Source: Microbulbifer sediminum
Lineage (GTDB): Bacteria > Pseudomonadota > Gammaproteobacteria > Pseudomonadales > Cellvibrionaceae
DNA: 64,000 nt
Assembly (NCBI RefSeq): GCF_021729035.1
Contig: NZ_JAJSAP010000005.1
Coordinates: forward strand, 186,001 to 250,000
Direction of reading: 5' to 3'
The position numbers and the translations under genes were made by a program. Shown here one piece after another: positions 37,417-48,329 of the stretch (position 1 is the first letter of the stretch; every line of letters begins with the position of its first letter). A model generated the notes under the pieces. It saw only the letters and a list, made by a program, of their open reading frames with translations, was not told the origin of the DNA and made no database searches.

Positions 37417-37829
37417 AATCCACCTCTTGTTACTCTTTGAAAACTTTCCGAAAGCCGGATGACTTAACGAACTGACTCTATACTAACGCGCTGGTCGAAA
37501 AATAAAAATTTATTTAGGGAATAACTCCGATAAGCAAAAGCTATCAATCTCGGGCGCCGCAATAATGCAAGCGTAGCCGCGAATACAAAATTCGCGGCCG
37601 CAACGCCGGTTACTTCCGCCAGCCAATCCTGTAGCCCGTCCCTTCGTCGTCCGAGCCCACATGGCGCCGCGGCCAGGGCAAATGGCATCCACGACAGAAT
37701 CAGGAAATCGACGGCTTCCTGTGCCCGGCATATTTTCAGCGCCTGCTCTCGCACACCACTCTTTGCATAAAGCCAGGCTCTTCCGGGCGCATTCCCAACT
37801 GCTGCGCCCGGGGCCAGGGCGTGGCGATC
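37417..37829. other. Intergenic region between dps and the cytochrome gene
   Basis: A 413-base gap. A perfect 9-bp hairpin (GCCGCGAAT / ATTCGCGGC, 37576-37598, 5-base loop) has no T run on either side. The part near 37440-37540 is AT-rich and probably includes the dps promoter. No frame in the gap has family features. Confidence 0.5.
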
Positions 37830-38258
37830 TCAGTCACCGGCACTCCCGGCGCCAGCGGTCTCCTCGCCGTTTGCCACGCCATCCAGGGCATCGCCTGCCA
37901 TGTAGCGTATCAATCCGGCAAATTCGGCCTCGGTGCAATCGAAGCAAAGCCCTTTCGGAGGCATCGCCCTATACCCATTCATGGCGTTGGCAACCAGCAT
38001 ATTCAACCCCTTGGCTGCCCGCGGTTTCCAGGCTGCGACATCCCCGGTGCGGGGGGCACCGGTAACACCGGCTTCGTGGCAACTGTGGCAGGTGCGCAGG
38101 TAGGTCTGGCGAATGCCATCCGGCACGGGATTGCCGCTGGCCGGCGACTGCCCCGCGGGCCGGGATACTGTTAGCTCTTGACTGTCAGGGGCATCCTCAC
38201 CGGGTGTGCATGCGGCCAGTACCAGGATGGCGGCCAGTATGGAAGTCAATTGTTTCAT
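37830..38258 (-). CDS. Cytochrome c5-type lipoprotein
   Basis: The 142-residue protein has a lipoprotein signal (LVLAACTPG, lipid-modified Cys17). It carries one haem c motif, CHSCH, in YLRTCHSCHEAGVTGAP, the axial-methionine region RAMPPKG, and a second Cys pair CFDCTEAEFAGLIRYM, which is the conserved disulfide of the cytochrome c5 (class I) group. It should carry electrons in the periplasm, tethered to a membrane. The start at 38258 is the methionine of the signal peptide. Confidence 0.88.
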   Translation of the reverse strand: MKQLTSILAAILVLAACTPGEDAPDSQELTVSRPAGQSPASGNPVPDGIRQTYLRTCHSCHEAGVTGAPRTGDVAAWKPRAAKGLNMLVANAMNGYRAMPPKGLCFDCTEAEFAGLIRYMAGDALDGVANGEETAGAGSAGD

Positions 38259-38408
38259 TATTTTTGTATCCGTATGTTCTATACGCGCACCTGGCGTACC
38301 GGCCTCCGGCAATGCGGCTAGAGGCGGGACCGCTGCGCTTTTGCCGGGCTACAGCCAGACCGGCGACAGAGCGGGAATAACGCGTCGGGGATTCATTGCA
38401 GCGGTAGG

Positions 38409-38665
38409 CTAACCGGCGCAAAACTCGACGCATTGATTATTACCCTGCAGCTGCAGCGACCGCAACTCCAGGGCCTGCGCCTTGAATATCTGCAGACGCG
38501 CAAGGCTGGGCACTGGCAGCCCCAGGAGGAGCTTGATCGCCTCGCTCGCCTGCATACTGCCCATGAGGCTCAGGACAGGCCCCAACACGCCCGCACTGGC
38601 ACAGTTGGTCGTTTCCCACTGGACAGCGGGCGGGAACAGCGCTGGAGCTCCCTCTTACTGGGCAT
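38409..38665 (-). pseudogene. thiF: ThiF/MoeB-family adenylyltransferase remnant at the end of the thiamine operon
   Basis: The ATG at 38665 lies four bases after the thiDE stop, with GAAGG in front. It opens MPSKRELQR, a ThiF/MoeB-like start (the family has ELQRYSRQ/H), but the frame is stopped after a further ~22 codons. From 38639 another frame reads LFPPAVQWETTNCASAGVLGPV, then MGSMQASEAIKLLLG, and ends ...QCVEFCAG at 38409. This is the C-terminal ~76 residues of the family. The nucleotide-binding Rossmann domain (roughly 170 codons) is missing. It sits exactly where the operon would carry thiF. Confidence 0.82.
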
Positions 38666-38668
38666 GGT

Positions 38669-40198
38669 TCAACCTTCGCAAATGACCTGCAGGTCGCGCA
38701 CTGCCTGCCGGTAGTCTCCTGCCTGGGTAATAGCGCTCACGGCGGCGATACTGCCCACACCGGAGGCAACCACTGCCGGTGCGCGCTCGATACTGATACC
38801 TCCAATCGCCACCAGCGGTATATCTCCTACCAGCGCCGCCATCCGCGCAAGTTTCGCGGTTCCCTGGAGCTGGTCGCTCATATCCTTGGTGTCAGTGGCG
38901 AAGATCGCCCCGATCGCGAGGTAACTGGGGCGGTAGCGATAGGCCCGCAACAGTTCGTAAAAACCGTGGGTGCTGATACCAAGCCTCAGCCCGGCGGCCC
39001 TGATCGCCCGCAGGTCGGCGCTCTGCAGGTCCTCCTGCCCCAGGTGCACACCGTAGGCACCACAGTCGATGGCGAGTTGCCAGTGATCGTTGATAAACAG
39101 CCGCAGGGCGTGCTTGCGCCCGACCGCAACGGCCCGTTGCACCTCTGTTCGCAGGCCAGCAGCTGGCTGCTTGATGCGCAGCTGCAGGGTCTTCACGCCC
39201 TCTTCGGCAAGCTTCTCCAGCCACTCAACGGAATCCACCACCGGATACAACCCCAGCGCGGCAGTGCCGGTGCCGGCGAAGTCGCAGGCAAAAAGGCAGC
39301 TGCCGGCATCGTCAAAGGTGCCATAGGCTTTGGCTGCTTCCTCCTCGGGCAGTAGTACCCGGGGAAAATCCTGCATCTCGTCCGGCCAGCCACAGTGCCC
39401 TACAGGCCCCGGTCCACTGCCGACCCTATCGCCCTGCCCCAACCGCAGACCGCGCTGAACATAGGCTTTGGCCACCACGCAGGCATCGCGCAGTGGGTAG
39501 CCGAGCGCCATGCAGGCGGCGATGGCCGACGACAGGGTGCAGCCGGTGCCATGGGTGCTCCCCCCGGTCACCTTGTCACCGATAAACCAGTCGCTGCGCG
39601 TCCCGTCCCAGAACAGGTCGGCAATTTTGCCGGCCTGGATTTCACTGTGCCCCCCCGTAACCAGCACCGCGCGACAATCACCCGCGTGCAGGAGTCGCGT
39701 CGCATGCAGTATCTGCTCCGCGCCGTCTACGGGGGCACGCGACAGCCACTCCAGCTCGTGGAGGTTTGGCGTGACCAGGTCGCAAAGGGGAAACAGTTCC
39801 CGCACTACCAGCTCGCCAATTCCGCCCTCTGCCAGACTGTCGCCACTGCTGGCCACTGCCACCGGATCGTAAATAACAGGCACCGGTGCCAATGCTTTCA
39901 GCCGCAGGAGGAACTCCACCACGGCCAGCACCTGCCCGGCACTGGCGATCAGCCCAATCTTGATGGCGTCGGGGAACAGGTCTCTCTCCAGTGTCTCCAG
40001 TTGTCCGGTCAGAACCTCCCGTGAAACGGCATTGACTGCCGCCACCTCGACCGTGTTCTGGGCCGTATTGGCAGTGATTACAGTACAGCCATGGCAACCA
40101 AAATCGGCAAAGGTGAGCAGGTCGGCCTGGATCCCGGCACCACCGCCGGAATCGCTGCCGGCAATTGACCAGACAATGGGTTTGTGTTGCTCTCGCAT
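38669..40198 (-). CDS. thiDE: Bifunctional hydroxymethylpyrimidine (phosphate) kinase / thiamine-phosphate synthase (ThiD-ThiE fusion)
   Basis: The 509-residue fusion has an N-terminal ThiD ribokinase-like domain ([20 protein letters not shown], then [17 protein letters not shown] as the anion hole) of ~265 residues. A C-terminal ThiE barrel follows ([54 protein letters not shown]). It makes HMP-PP and joins it to the thiazole phosphate to give thiamine phosphate. I start at 40198, the residue just before the kinase core. It is 214 bases after thiG, the largest gap in the operon. Confidence 0.93.
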   Translation of the reverse strand: MREQHKPIVWSIAGSDSGGGAGIQADLLTFADFGCHGCTVITANTAQNTVEVAAVNAVSREVLTGQLETLERDLFPDAIKIGLIASAGQVLAVVEFLLRLKALAPVPVIYDPVAVASSGDSLAEGGIGELVVRELFPLCDLVTPNLHELEWLSRAPVDGAEQILHATRLLHAGDCRAVLVTGGHSEIQAGKIADLFWDGTRSDWFIGDKVTGGSTHGTGCTLSSAIAACMALGYPLRDACVVAKAYVQRGLRLGQGDRVGSGPGPVGHCGWPDEMQDFPRVLLPEEEAAKAYGTFDDAGSCLFACDFAGTGTAALGLYPVVDSVEWLEKLAEEGVKTLQLRIKQPAAGLRTEVQRAVAVGRKHALRLFINDHWQLAIDCGAYGVHLGQEDLQSADLRAIRAAGLRLGISTHGFYELLRAYRYRPSYLAIGAIFATDTKDMSDQLQGTAKLARMAALVGDIPLVAIGGISIERAPAVVASGVGSIAAVSAITQAGDYRQAVRDLQVICEG

Positions 40199-40412
40199 AA
40201 ACTCTTTACAGCCTTTTCCGGACACGAGTTGGCGGCGAATAGGCTAACCACGTGAAATTAAGTCCTGTCCCGTTCTTATTTGCTTGCAGTTCAATGCCTG
40301 GCGATTCAATTTTCGCTCGCGTACCCGCCGAGACCAGAGAGCCCGCACAATTCTGGATCGGAGTGACCCGACACCACGTGCATTCACACGTCTGAGAAAG
40401 AAATACGGGGTG

Positions 40413-41219
40413 TCAATCCTGTGTGACAGCGTCCGCCTGTTGCCAGAAAGGCATATCCAGGGTCGGGGTACTGGGGCTGGCGGTCTGGCGCTGAAGCATC
40501 AGGCCAGCAAGGAATGCTGCACGGCCGCTCTCAACAGCGAGTCGAAAGGCCCGGGCCATACAGGCCGGGTCCTGCGCCCTGGCGATGGCCGTATTCAGCA
40601 GGACGGCATCAAATCCCATCTCCATGGCTTCAGCCGCATGGGACGGCGCCCCGATCCCCGCGTCGATAATCAACGGGGTATCCGGCAGGCGCTCGCGCAG
40701 TGTCTGCAGGTTGTATTTGTTCATCAGGCCCAGGCCGGTACCGATGGGCGCGCCCCAGGGCATCAACACCTCGCAGCCCACATCCAGCAGTTTGCGACAA
40801 ACCAGCAGGTCGTCGGTGCAATAAGGCAGCACGCGGAAACCACGCTGCACCAGTTCCCGCGCGGCTTCCACCAGGCCGTATGGGTCGGGCTGCAGGTTGT
40901 AATCATCGCCCACGACCTCAAGCTTCAACCAGTCGGTGCGGAAGATTTCCCGCGACATTTCCGCCAGGGCGATTGCCTCCGCGGGTGACTTGCAACCGGC
41001 GGTGTTGGGTAATAACGAGCAACCGGACTCCTGGATATAATCCCACAGCATCTTGCCCTGCTGCTGGGCCGGATTCTGCCGGCGCAGGGACAGGGTGATT
41101 ATCTCGGCTCCCGCCTCCGCCACGGAGTGGCGCATGACTGCCGGCGACGGGTACATGGCCGTTCCCACCAGCAGGCGTGAGGAAAAAGTTTTGCCGTACA
41201 GTGTCAGCTCATCGTTCAT
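40413..41219 (-). CDS. thiG: Thiazole synthase
   Basis: The 268-residue TIM-barrel enzyme carries the ThiG pattern: [18 protein letters not shown] near the N-terminus, [28 protein letters not shown] with the active-site neighbourhood, and [28 protein letters not shown] at the end. It builds the thiazole ring from dehydroglycine, 1-deoxyxylulose-5-phosphate and ThiS-thiocarboxylate. The start overlaps the end of thiS with a one-base gap, indicating coupling. Confidence 0.95.
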   Translation of the reverse strand: MNDELTLYGKTFSSRLLVGTAMYPSPAVMRHSVAEAGAEIITLSLRRQNPAQQQGKMLWDYIQESGCSLLPNTAGCKSPAEAIALAEMSREIFRTDWLKLEVVGDDYNLQPDPYGLVEAARELVQRGFRVLPYCTDDLLVCRKLLDVGCEVLMPWGAPIGTGLGLMNKYNLQTLRERLPDTPLIIDAGIGAPSHAAEAMEMGFDAVLLNTAIARAQDPACMARAFRLAVESGRAAFLAGLMLQRQTASPSTPTLDMPFWQQADAVTQD

Positions 41220-41220
41220 A

Positions 41221-41433
41221 TCAGCCTCCGACCACCGGCGCCACTACATCCAGGGCATCGCCGTCATTGAGTATTGCTTCCGCATAGCGGCCCCGCGGCA
41301 CAAAATTCCCGTTAAGGGCCACGGCAAACGTATCACCCTCATAGCCCAGCTCAGACAGGAGATGATCGAGGCTATTTTCCTGTGGCAGCGACTGCACCTC
41401 GCCGTTAACCTGGATTTTTATCGGCTTGCTCAT
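41221..41433 (-). CDS. thiS: Thiamine biosynthesis sulfur-carrier protein ThiS
   Basis: The 70-residue ubiquitin-like protein has the ALNGNFVPR core and ends in the essential Gly-Gly ([12 protein letters not shown]). The C-terminus must be adenylated by ThiF and then thiocarboxylated. No intact ThiF gene is present in this operon, only a remnant at 38409-38665, so another enzyme (for example a MoeB-like protein elsewhere) would have to do it. It is one base upstream of thiG. Confidence 0.95.
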   Translation of the reverse strand: MSKPIKIQVNGEVQSLPQENSLDHLLSELGYEGDTFAVALNGNFVPRGRYAEAILNDGDALDVVAPVVGG

Positions 41434-41511
41434 GGGATTCGCGTTTCACCTCGCTCTACGAGTTTCTGTTTGCCGGTCAATAATTGCTGTACAGCCCGGC
41501 CCGGCTATTCT

Positions 41512-42594
41512 TCATGCCAGCAGCTGGACCTGCCGCATCGCCAGCTGCTCCACCCGCTCGGCCAACGCCGGCGCCAGCAGGTAGCCATGGCGGTAAAGCC
41601 CATTGACACTGACCAGCCCCGGCTCGCCCTCGACCACGGGCAGGTTGTCCATGGTGGCCGGACGGCAGTTGACGCGGGTCTCAAGAATCCGCGCCTCGGC
41701 AAATGCCGGGTTCAGGGAGTACAGGGCCGAGGACAACTCCATACAGGAACGCAGGCTGGTCGGCGACATATCCTCGCTCTCGATTTCAGTGGCACCAATC
41801 ACCGTCTGCCCGTTCTCCCGTGGTACCGCGTATAACTGGTAGCGGGGATGCAGCAGGCGCACCGGGCGCCGTAACTGCACCTCGGCCGTTTCCACCACCA
41901 GCACCTCGCCGCGTACTCCGCGCAGGCCCGGCACCCGGTCCCGCGCACCAAGTCCACGGCAGTCCACGACCAGCTCAAATTCCTGCCGGCGATCGCCCTC
42001 GAAAATTGTGAACGGTTCGCAGGCCACCGGGCACTCCTCGCGCAGGGAAACCCGCAGGCGACGGAGGACCTCCAGCAGGACCGGTAACAGGCGCCGGTTA
42101 TCGATATCCCCCTCCGGGGCCAGGAACAATCCCTGCTCAAAGCCGGCCAGCGCCGGCTCCAGTTCGTACAACTCGGTGGCGGCAACAGCCCGCACCTGTC
42201 CCAGCTCCCCGGCGTCCAGCTTAGCCTGTAACTCGCGCTGGAAATGCAGCAACTCACTTCGATCTCGGCCATGTGCCACCAGCACACTACCGGCCTGGCG
42301 AAACCCCACCGGGGAACCGCAAAGGAGCTGCAGGCACCCGCTCCACTCCCGCCACAGCACCAGGCTGCGCAGGCCCAGCTCGTATACCGAGCGTTCGCTG
42401 TGCACCAGTTCTGAAAGCGGTGAAATCATTCCCGCAGCGGTCCAGCAGGCACCGCCTGGTCGCTCCAGGCTGCCCGCCTCAAACAGGGTGATATCCAGCC
42501 CACGCAATGCCAGGCGCCAGGCCAGCAGGCGTCCCATCAGGCCGCCGCCGGCGACGGCGACGCGGGGAGATTGCTTGGAGGCGGTCAAAGTCAT
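41512..42594 (-). CDS. thiO: Glycine oxidase (ThiO), FAD-dependent
   Basis: The 360-residue flavoprotein has the N-terminal FAD-binding VAVAGGGLMGRLLAWRLALRG, the acidic end of that fold LFEAGS, and the C-terminal RPATMDNLPVVE and GLYRHGYLLAPALA. It oxidises glycine to the iminoglycine used by ThiG, replacing ThiH. I start at 42594, before the Rossmann motif and after AGGA. The gap to thiC is 52 bases. Confidence 0.92.
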   Translation of the reverse strand: MTLTASKQSPRVAVAGGGLMGRLLAWRLALRGLDITLFEAGSLERPGGACWTAAGMISPLSELVHSERSVYELGLRSLVLWREWSGCLQLLCGSPVGFRQAGSVLVAHGRDRSELLHFQRELQAKLDAGELGQVRAVAATELYELEPALAGFEQGLFLAPEGDIDNRRLLPVLLEVLRRLRVSLREECPVACEPFTIFEGDRRQEFELVVDCRGLGARDRVPGLRGVRGEVLVVETAEVQLRRPVRLLHPRYQLYAVPRENGQTVIGATEIESEDMSPTSLRSCMELSSALYSLNPAFAEARILETRVNCRPATMDNLPVVEGEPGLVSVNGLYRHGYLLAPALAERVEQLAMRQVQLLA

Positions 42595-42646
42595 CGGTAT
42601 TCCTGTACCCGGGGCGCTCGATGCCCGGAATTGCGGTGTGCTGGCA

Positions 42647-44749
<2,103 letters not shown>

Positions 44750-44757
44750 TCAGATCT

Positions 44758-44840
44758 TGTTTCCTACGCGGGGGTTACCCCGATCAGGTTCAACGGATCT
44801 CGCAACAGCGATCTCAGCCCACAGGCACTCCGACAAGTTG
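44758..44840 (-). promoter_or_regulatory. TPP riboswitch (THI element) upstream of thiC
   Basis: On the minus strand, GGAGTGCCTGTGGGCTGAGAT is followed by an apical stem and then CCGTTGAACCTGATCGGGG and TAACCCCCGCGTAGGAAACA. These are the CUGAGA box and the ACCUGAUC/CGUAGGGAA core that define the thiamine-pyrophosphate riboswitch. Ligand binding should shut off the operon. It lies about 170 bases before the thiC start codon. Confidence 0.93.
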
Positions 44841-44846
44841 TGCCGG

Positions 44847-44852
44847 AGTATA
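44847..44852 (-). promoter_or_regulatory. Likely -10 element of the thiC operon
   Basis: TATACT on the minus strand ends about seven bases before the first riboswitch helix, the distance expected for a transcript that begins with the riboswitch. The -35 (possibly TTCATG) is weak. Confidence 0.45.
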
Positions 44853-44915
44853 GTGGATGACTTGGACCATGAACAGTGGCGCGGCCCAGGATGTTGAACC
44901 CGGGCCCCAGGACAG

Positions 44916-46283
44916 TCAGATTACCAGGGATTTCTGGAAGCTCATTTCGCGGATGGCATAACGCACCCCTTCGCGCCCCACCCCGCTTTCCTTGACGCCG
45001 CCGAACGGGAAGTGTTCGGCACGGAAGCCCGGACCGTCGTTGATGGCCAGGAGTCCCACATCGAGGGCATGAAACAGCTGCCTGGCCAGCGCCAGGTCCC
45101 GGGTAAAGACCCCGGCCTGCAGGCCGAAGGGACTATCGTTCACCAACCCGATCACTTCCTCAACGCTGTCAAAACAACGCAGCGGGATAACCGGGCCAAA
45201 GGTCTCCTCAGCCACCAGCGGCGCATTGTCCGGGACATTGTCGATGACAGTGGGCCAAAGGAGGTTCCCCTCGCGCCGATGCCCGCACAGGACCCGCGCT
45301 CCACGATCCACGGCATCATCAATGCGGTTTTGGACCTCGTCTGCGGCCGCCTCATGAATCAGCGGGCCAACAAATGTATCTGCCGCCATCGGGTCGCCGA
45401 CCTTGAGTTTTGCGGTTGCCTTGAGCAACTTGCCGCTAAACGCGTCAAATACCTCGCGCTGCACGAACAGTCGCTTGGCAGCAGTGCAGCGCTGGCCCGC
45501 AGTGGCGAAACGCTGGTTGATCGCCGCAGCGACCGCTGCATCCAGGTCAGCGTCCGCCAGCACAACCAGGGGATCGTTACCGCCCAGCTCGAAGAGCAGC
45601 TTCTTGTAGCCTGCCGCCGCTGCAATAGCATTGGCCGCCGCGGTGCCGCCGGTAAAATTGATTGCCTGCACCTGTGGGTGGGCCACTGCGTGGCTGGTGG
45701 CGGAAATATCGGGTAGCAGCATCTGCAACACCTTGCGATCCATACCAGCGCGGTAGCAGAGCTCCACCAGGAATTCGGCCGAACGCTTGTTCTGTGGTCC
45801 AGGCTTGAACAGGATGGTATTGCCGGCAGCGAATGCCGGGCCAATCTTATGCACGGCAATGTTTACCGGAAAATTGAATGGCGTGATACACAACACTGTG
45901 CCCAGCGGCCTCCAGAGAACCACACCGATACGCTCGCGCTGCGGTGGGTACGCATCCGAATCCAACGCCTCCCCGTGGATAGCCCGCGCCTCCATGGCAC
46001 TGGCGAGCGCTGTATTGTACGCACGCTCTATTTCGATCCGGCTGTCACTGATGGTTTTGCCTGTCTCGGCGGTGATCAGCCGTGCCAGGTGGTCCGTGTG
46101 CTCCCGCAGCAGGCCAGCAAGGCGCAGCAGGATGTCCGAACGCTCGAAAGCAGGCGTGACAGACTGTACCGCGCGCCCCTCGACCAGCGTGCCAATGGCA
46201 CGCTCGACATCGTCGCGGCTGGCAAAATCATACTCCTCGATCAGCTCACCATCATAGGGGTTGACGATACGGTAATCGGCCAT
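44916..46283 (-). CDS. Aldehyde dehydrogenase family protein
   Basis: The 455-residue NAD(P)-dependent enzyme has the general-base glutamate in LLFELGGNDP and the catalytic cysteine in FATAGQRCTAAKRLFV. The NAD-pocket signal VLCITPFNFPVN is also present. The subfamily is not readable from sequence alone; succinate-semialdehyde, lactaldehyde and phosphonoacetaldehyde dehydrogenases share these motifs. I start at 46283, which has GGAG at proper spacing; the GTG at 46292 would overlap that site. It is 14 bases after the TauE/SafE gene on the same strand, so the two may be co-transcribed. Confidence 0.88.
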   Translation of the reverse strand: MADYRIVNPYDGELIEEYDFASRDDVERAIGTLVEGRAVQSVTPAFERSDILLRLAGLLREHTDHLARLITAETGKTISDSRIEIERAYNTALASAMEARAIHGEALDSDAYPPQRERIGVVLWRPLGTVLCITPFNFPVNIAVHKIGPAFAAGNTILFKPGPQNKRSAEFLVELCYRAGMDRKVLQMLLPDISATSHAVAHPQVQAINFTGGTAAANAIAAAAGYKKLLFELGGNDPLVVLADADLDAAVAAAINQRFATAGQRCTAAKRLFVQREVFDAFSGKLLKATAKLKVGDPMAADTFVGPLIHEAAADEVQNRIDDAVDRGARVLCGHRREGNLLWPTVIDNVPDNAPLVAEETFGPVIPLRCFDSVEEVIGLVNDSPFGLQAGVFTRDLALARQLFHALDVGLLAINDGPGFRAEHFPFGGVKESGVGREGVRYAIREMSFQKSLVI

Positions 46284-46297
46284 TGGCGACACTCCAG

Positions 46298-47056
46298 TTA
46301 ATTCACAATCAATTGATAGAGGATACGCAAACCCGCAATCAGCAGGGCTACCCGCATAAGGCGGAAAAAAAGTGCACTGTCCAGCCGGTTGAGCATGACG
46401 ATGCCGATCCGCGTCCCCACCACGGCCGCCAGGGTCAACAGCAGGATCAGGCCGAGGTGATCAGAGAACGCAAAACCCAGGTAAATAAACGCGGGGACTT
46501 TTAGCGCGTGACACCACGCCTGCATTACCGATTTGCTGGCCACCACCTCTTTCGGGGTCAGGTCCTGGCGGACAAAAAAAGCTGCCAGAAAAGGGTCCAC
46601 GGCGCCGGCCAGTATGCCCAGTGTACCGGTACCGATTCCCACCCAGAAATAATTGCGCGGCGCCAAACGGATCTCCGGCAGCCTCTTCGGTTTCAACACT
46701 GTGTAGAAAATCAATACCGCCAGCAACGCCATGGGTAACTGCTGCCAATCCAGGCTGGCCAGTCCCATGGTCATGGCTACCGCGCCAACCGTACAACCGA
46801 CAAAGAAGGGCAGGCAGAATTCCCAGCGAATATGCTCGCGAACGTAGCAGATACGCGCGAGGTTGTTGATCAGCTGTACCGCACCGTGAATGGGCACCAG
46901 CATACGCAGTGGAATCGCCACATTGAGGGCGGCAAACATCAGCACGCCACCGGCACCGCCAGTGACCGCAGAGATAAAGGCACTGGCGACACAAACCGCC
47001 AGCAGCAGCCCGAGCGTCAGCAAGGACAGGGAAGAGAAATCAGCAAACTCCGGCAC
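46298..47056 (-). CDS. TauE/SafE-family sulfite/anion exporter
   Basis: The 252-residue inner-membrane protein has about eight helices and the TauE/SafE internal repeat: FISAVTGGAGGVLMFAALN in the first half and TLGILAGAVDPFLAAFFV in the second. Members export or import sulfite, sulfoacetate or other organic anions; the substrate is unknown. Pairing with an aldehyde dehydrogenase could point to a small organosulfur or organophosphorus catabolic unit, but that is speculation. I use the GTG at 47056 after AGGGA; an upstream TTG is less likely. Confidence 0.8.
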   Translation of the reverse strand: MPEFADFSSLSLLTLGLLLAVCVASAFISAVTGGAGGVLMFAALNVAIPLRMLVPIHGAVQLINNLARICYVREHIRWEFCLPFFVGCTVGAVAMTMGLASLDWQQLPMALLAVLIFYTVLKPKRLPEIRLAPRNYFWVGIGTGTLGILAGAVDPFLAAFFVRQDLTPKEVVASKSVMQAWCHALKVPAFIYLGFAFSDHLGLILLLTLAAVVGTRIGIVMLNRLDSALFFRLMRVALLIAGLRILYQLIVN

Positions 47057-47185
47057 AGCAAGGTCCCTAAAACAGCGCCGGCCCCCCGGCAATGCCCGGG
47101 CTTATTATTGGCGACCCCGGTGGAGGGCCAGTCTAGCGGCAGCCGCACCGCAAACCCAGTAGTCACCGGACCCGCAGCGGTTAAA

Positions 47186-48280
47186 TCAGGACATACAGGC
47201 AAGCCCGGACAAGCACTCCCGGTAAGCAGGACCCAGCTGCTGCCACGCATAGGGAGAAAAATCCGGTACCGGGAGCGGTTCCTCGAAGACGGACATCCGG
47301 CCTATTTTATCGACCGCCTCACTGGCACTGCGGTAACGGTTCTCGAAGGGATAAAGTTCGGGATAGGCCTGCTCGTCCGGCACCAGCGGGGAACAGCCCA
47401 GCGCGCAGGCCTCCATTACCGCCAGCCCCTGGAACTCGTGGTGGGCAGTGGACAGGAAGACATGGCTGCGCCTGAGGGTATCGAGGTACTGTGACCGGTC
47501 GGGAAGGAAACCCACCCTTCCCAGGCGGTGGCTAAATTCCCGCTGGATGGTGGTGAACTCCGCGGGGCTGTTGCGAAACGACTCCCCCAGCAGGTGCAGG
47601 CGGTAGTCCGCTCCCTGGCGCTCGAGGCCCTGCAGTATCTCCAGCAGCCGTTCTCCGCCCTTATCGTACTCCCAGCGCGCGGCCCAGCAGACCTCCAGCG
47701 GCCCGGCGTTTCTGGGCCGCCCCCCCCGTAGCTCCTGAGCCGGAGAATCAAAGAGCCGGTCTTCCAGCGGCACCGGCAACACCCGGGATTTGTGCCCGAT
47801 TTCGGCGCATATCCCCGGCGGCACACAATCGGGGAAACGTTTCAGCAAGCGCCGTGCGCCCTGTAGCAGGGTGCTGCGGTTGAACTCCGAGTTGAACAGC
47901 AGCAGGTCCCCGGCAAGCGCCGTGTAAATATTGAGGAGTTGCGGCTCAACGGAGTCAAACGCCCTGTCACTGCGGGGATAGGCGAACTGGTTTTCGTGGA
48001 AATAGACTGCAGCGGGGATCCGGCCGAGCTCCGGGACCAGCCCCCGTAGCGCGGCCAGGTCGGTCATGGAAGTGGCCAGCACCAGGTCATGTGGCTGCCG
48101 CAGTATTGCCGCCGCTTCCCCCCGGCCCCAGCTGAGACTGTTGCCGCGCACCCGCCAGCTGAAATACCGCGGTGGCAGGGTAAGCACAGTCCATTCCCAC
48201 CCGGGCATGGCGGCAACCAGGCCCTCCCGCCAGCGTCGGTGACTGCCGGCGTCATATGCGGAGAGCAGCAGGACCTTCAC
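47186..48280 (-). CDS. tRNA-queuosine alpha-mannosyltransferase-like glycosyltransferase (DUF3524/GTDC1 type)
   Basis: The 364-residue protein has the N-terminal LLLSAYDAGSHRRW and YFHENQFAYP of the DUF3524/QTMAN family and a GT4-like C-terminus with FLSTAHHEFQGLAVMEA (the E-x7-E type donor site). Bacterial and animal members transfer mannose to queuosine in tRNA; that a bacterial homologue does so is reported for the family, but I infer it here. It is the last gene of the tsaB-uppP-dehydrogenase run, which may share translation-quality or envelope functions. Confidence 0.8.
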   Translation of the reverse strand: MKVLLLSAYDAGSHRRWREGLVAAMPGWEWTVLTLPPRYFSWRVRGNSLSWGRGEAAAILRQPHDLVLATSMTDLAALRGLVPELGRIPAAVYFHENQFAYPRSDRAFDSVEPQLLNIYTALAGDLLLFNSEFNRSTLLQGARRLLKRFPDCVPPGICAEIGHKSRVLPVPLEDRLFDSPAQELRGGRPRNAGPLEVCWAARWEYDKGGERLLEILQGLERQGADYRLHLLGESFRNSPAEFTTIQREFSHRLGRVGFLPDRSQYLDTLRRSHVFLSTAHHEFQGLAVMEACALGCSPLVPDEQAYPELYPFENRYRSASEAVDKIGRMSVFEEPLPVPDFSPYAWQQLGPAYRECLSGLACMS

Positions 48281-48329
48281 ACTTCACCCCGACCGAGGGC
48301 AGCGGTGGCAGACGTCATGACAAAGAGAG

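Noticed and set aside
37576..37598. Perfect 9-bp hairpin as a terminator of the cytochrome gene
   Set aside because: It is ~230 bases past the stop codon and lacks a T run; I mention it only as a hairpin in the gap.
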